A stretch of DNA of 8,358 bases from Candidatus Dormiibacterota bacterium (GTDB lineage Bacteria > Chloroflexota > Dormibacteria > UBA8260): NCBI GenBank assembly GCA_955652455.1, contig CATPBU010000213.1, positions 1-8,358 on the forward strand. The letters are read 5' to 3'. Made by a program: the position numbers and the translations under genes. The notes below the pieces were generated by a model that worked only from the letters and a program-made list of their open reading frames with translations, had not been told where the DNA came from and searched no databases. This document shows, piece by piece, positions 7,394 to 8,358 of this stretch (positions are counted from its first letter, which is position 1; the number at the start of each line of letters is the position of its first letter).

Positions 7394-8262
7394 CGGCGCC
7401 CCGAGAACGCCACCAACAGCCGCGACACCGTGTCGCGCAGAGCAGCCCGCTCGACAACGGCGTCGACCATGCCGTGGGCGAGAAGGAACTCGGACGTCTG
7501 GAAGCCCTCGGGCAGCCGGTCGTAGGTGGCCTGCTCGATGACCCGCCCACCTGCAAAGCCGATGCGCGCATGGGGCTCAGCGAGGATCGCGTCGGCCTGG
7601 ACCGCGAAGGACGCGGTCACCCCGCCGAAGCAGGGATCGGCGAGCACCGAGATGTAGGGCAGCCCGGCGTGGGCGACGGCGACGACGCCCGCGGAGCAGC
7701 GGGCCATCTGGGCCAAAGATGCGATCCCCTCCTGCATTCGTGCTCCGCCCGAGGTGCAGACCGCTACCAGGCCGCGCTGCTCGGCGACGGCAAGGTCGCA
7801 GGCGCGTGCGAACTGCTCGCCGGCGGCGCTGCCGAGCGATCCGCCGAGGAAGCCGAAGTCCATGCACGCGAGCACCACCGGCACTGCGCCCACGGTTGCG
7901 CGCGCCACCGCGAAGGTCTCCTCGAGCCGGGTTCGCTCTCGCGCCTCGGCAACTCGCGAGGGGTACGGCACGCCGTCGTCGAATCCGAGAGGATCGCGAT
8001 CGGTGATCACCATCCGGACAAGGTCCACGCTGCCAGGGTCGGCGAGTTGGGTGATGCGCACCATCGCTGGGACGACGGCGTGGCGGTCGCAATCGGGGCA
8101 CACGCGCAGGTGCTTTTCGAACCTGGCTTCCCCGAAGCGCCGGCCACAGCCGCCGCACTCGACGGTGCCGACGGGGGCGACGGGCCGCAGCTTGGGGCCC
8201 GGCGCGGCGAGCGGGCGGGCGGCGTCGCGCCGCCGCATCACCTGGTTGGGGTGCCGGTCCAT
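7390..8262 (-). CDS. accD: Acetyl-CoA carboxylase carboxyltransferase subunit beta
   Basis: This is the beta half of the acetyl-CoA carboxylase carboxyltransferase, forming an alpha2-beta2 complex with the downstream AccA in the cytoplasm. The 290 residues begin with a zinc ribbon made of C36-GG-C39 and C55-PD-C58, as in E. coli AccD. Further family motifs are MDFGFLGGSLGSAAGE, SGGARMQEGIASLAQMA, GGVTASFA, AEPHARIGFAGGRVIEQ and LPEGFQTSEFLLAHG. A small difference is DPCFGG where E. coli has DPTMGG. The start is ambiguous: the ATG at 8262 overlaps the preceding fabH frame by 25 nt, while the in-frame ATG at 8238 (residue 9) forms a tight TGATG junction with the fabH stop. The longer form is given; both keep the zinc ribbon. 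The promoter must lie upstream, beyond the window. Confidence 0.93.
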   Translation of the reverse strand: MDRHPNQVMRRRDAARPLAAPGPKLRPVAPVGTVECGGCGRRFGEARFEKHLRVCPDCDRHAVVPAMVRITQLADPGSVDLVRMVITDRDPLGFDDGVPYPSRVAEARERTRLEETFAVARATVGAVPVVLACMDFGFLGGSLGSAAGEQFARACDLAVAEQRGLVAVCTSGGARMQEGIASLAQMARCSAGVVAVAHAGLPYISVLADPCFGGVTASFAVQADAILAEPHARIGFAGGRVIEQATYDRLPEGFQTSEFLLAHGMVDAVVERAALRDTVSRLLVAFSGRR

Positions 8263-8303
8263 TCGAGAGCCATGCCGCCCCAGGTGATGCCACTGCCGAA
8301 TGC
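8238..8303 (-). CDS. fabH: C-terminal end of 3-oxoacyl-ACP synthase III (partial)
   Basis: Upstream of accD, in another frame, the minus strand reads AFGSGITWGGMALEW and then TGTPTR before a TGA at 8240-8238. This closely resembles the C-terminus of FabH (E. coli ends EAFGGGFTWGSALVRF), including the Gly-rich loop and TWG. FabH condenses acetyl-CoA with malonyl-ACP to start fatty acid synthesis, so its place directly before accD makes functional sense. Only 21 codons are certainly genomic. The frame continues past 8303 into primer-derived bases, where the reading VGSV sits in place of the VLLE of E. coli, so those codons should not be trusted. The catalytic Cys, His and Asn lie outside the window. 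Identification rests on this short motif and the context. Confidence 0.7.
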   Translation of the reverse strand, partial: AFGSGITWGGMALEWTGTPTR

Positions 8304-8358
8304 GACGCTGCCGACGACGAACAGTGTGTAGATCTCGGTGGTCGCCGTATCATTAAAA
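8304..8358 (-). other. Illumina P5 / i5 index / Nextera primer sequence (non-genomic artefact)
   Basis: Read on the plus strand, 8304-8317 is GACGCTGCCGACGA, the exact complement of the 3' part of the Nextera i5 primer (TCGTCGGCAGCGTC). Bases 8318-8325 (CGAACAGT) occupy exactly the 8-nt index position. Bases 8326-8354 begin GTGTAGATCTCGG and end CGCCGTATCATT, matching the complement of the whole 29-nt P5 flow-cell sequence. AAAA at 8355-8358 is typical of a read running off the end of the molecule. Order and spacing are exactly those of a library molecule. The 19-nt mosaic end that should lie between primer and insert is absent. The segment should be trimmed and not annotated as coding. Confidence 0.97.

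Noticed and set aside
7474..8331. Plus-strand frames opposite accD and accA (285 and 290 codons)
   Set aside because: They are antisense shadows of well-supported genes, and one of them runs into the synthetic adapter.
7577..8353. 258-codon minus-strand frame beginning MIRRPPRST
   Set aside because: The start codon lies inside the P5 adapter and the peptide is translated adapter. The rest is an Arg-rich out-of-frame shadow of accD.
1..8358. Search by eye for tRNA, rRNA, CRISPR repeats, insertion sequences and phage or toxin-antitoxin modules
   Set aside because: No cloverleaf, regularly spaced repeat, transposase motif or terminal inverted repeat was seen. The genes are ordinary chromosomal types.

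Overview
The window is strongly GC-rich DNA from an unidentified bacterium, most likely the end of an assembled metagenomic or draft-genome contig. Separate AccD and AccA carboxyltransferase subunits behind a FabH, a YhaO/YhaN-type nuclease-ATPase pair, a GAF-GGDEF protein and a DHA2 exporter would fit a high-GC Gram-positive or related lineage (Actinobacteriota, Chloroflexota or Dormibacterota-like). No rRNA or clade marker is present, so this placement is a weak inference.

Layout. (1) 1-3055, minus strand: a two-gene unit, an SbcD/YhaO-like metallo-exonuclease followed with an ATGA overlap by a YhaN/SbcC-like coiled-coil ATPase that runs off the left edge. (2) 3056-3195: a divergent intergenic region with a candidate minus-strand promoter and a small inverted repeat. 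(3) 3196-4812, plus strand: a membrane GAF-GGDEF diguanylate cyclase with intact catalytic and inhibitory sites. (4) 4888-6564, plus strand: a DHA2/EmrB-type MFS drug exporter. (5) 6563-6580: a hairpin covering the stop codons of the two converging genes. (6) 6575-8303, minus strand: a fatty-acid initiation cluster in the order fabH (only its last codons), accD, accA, with overlapping junctions.

How the genes work together. The nuclease and ATPase should form one DNA end-processing complex. AccA and AccD form the carboxyltransferase of acetyl-CoA carboxylase, which supplies malonyl-CoA; FabH would use the malonyl-ACP made from it to start fatty acid chains. The diguanylate cyclase and the exporter show no sequence-level link to either pathway.

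The most striking signal is at the right edge. Bases 8304-8358 are not genomic. They are the reverse complement of a complete Illumina P5 / 8-nt index / Nextera i5 primer, followed by AAAA. The 19-nt transposon mosaic end that should follow the primer is missing; instead the sequence continues directly in frame into the FabH C-terminus. This looks like the index primer mispriming on fabH, an artefact that mosaic-end-based trimming would miss. I found no convincing undescribed biological system; the remaining observations are modest.
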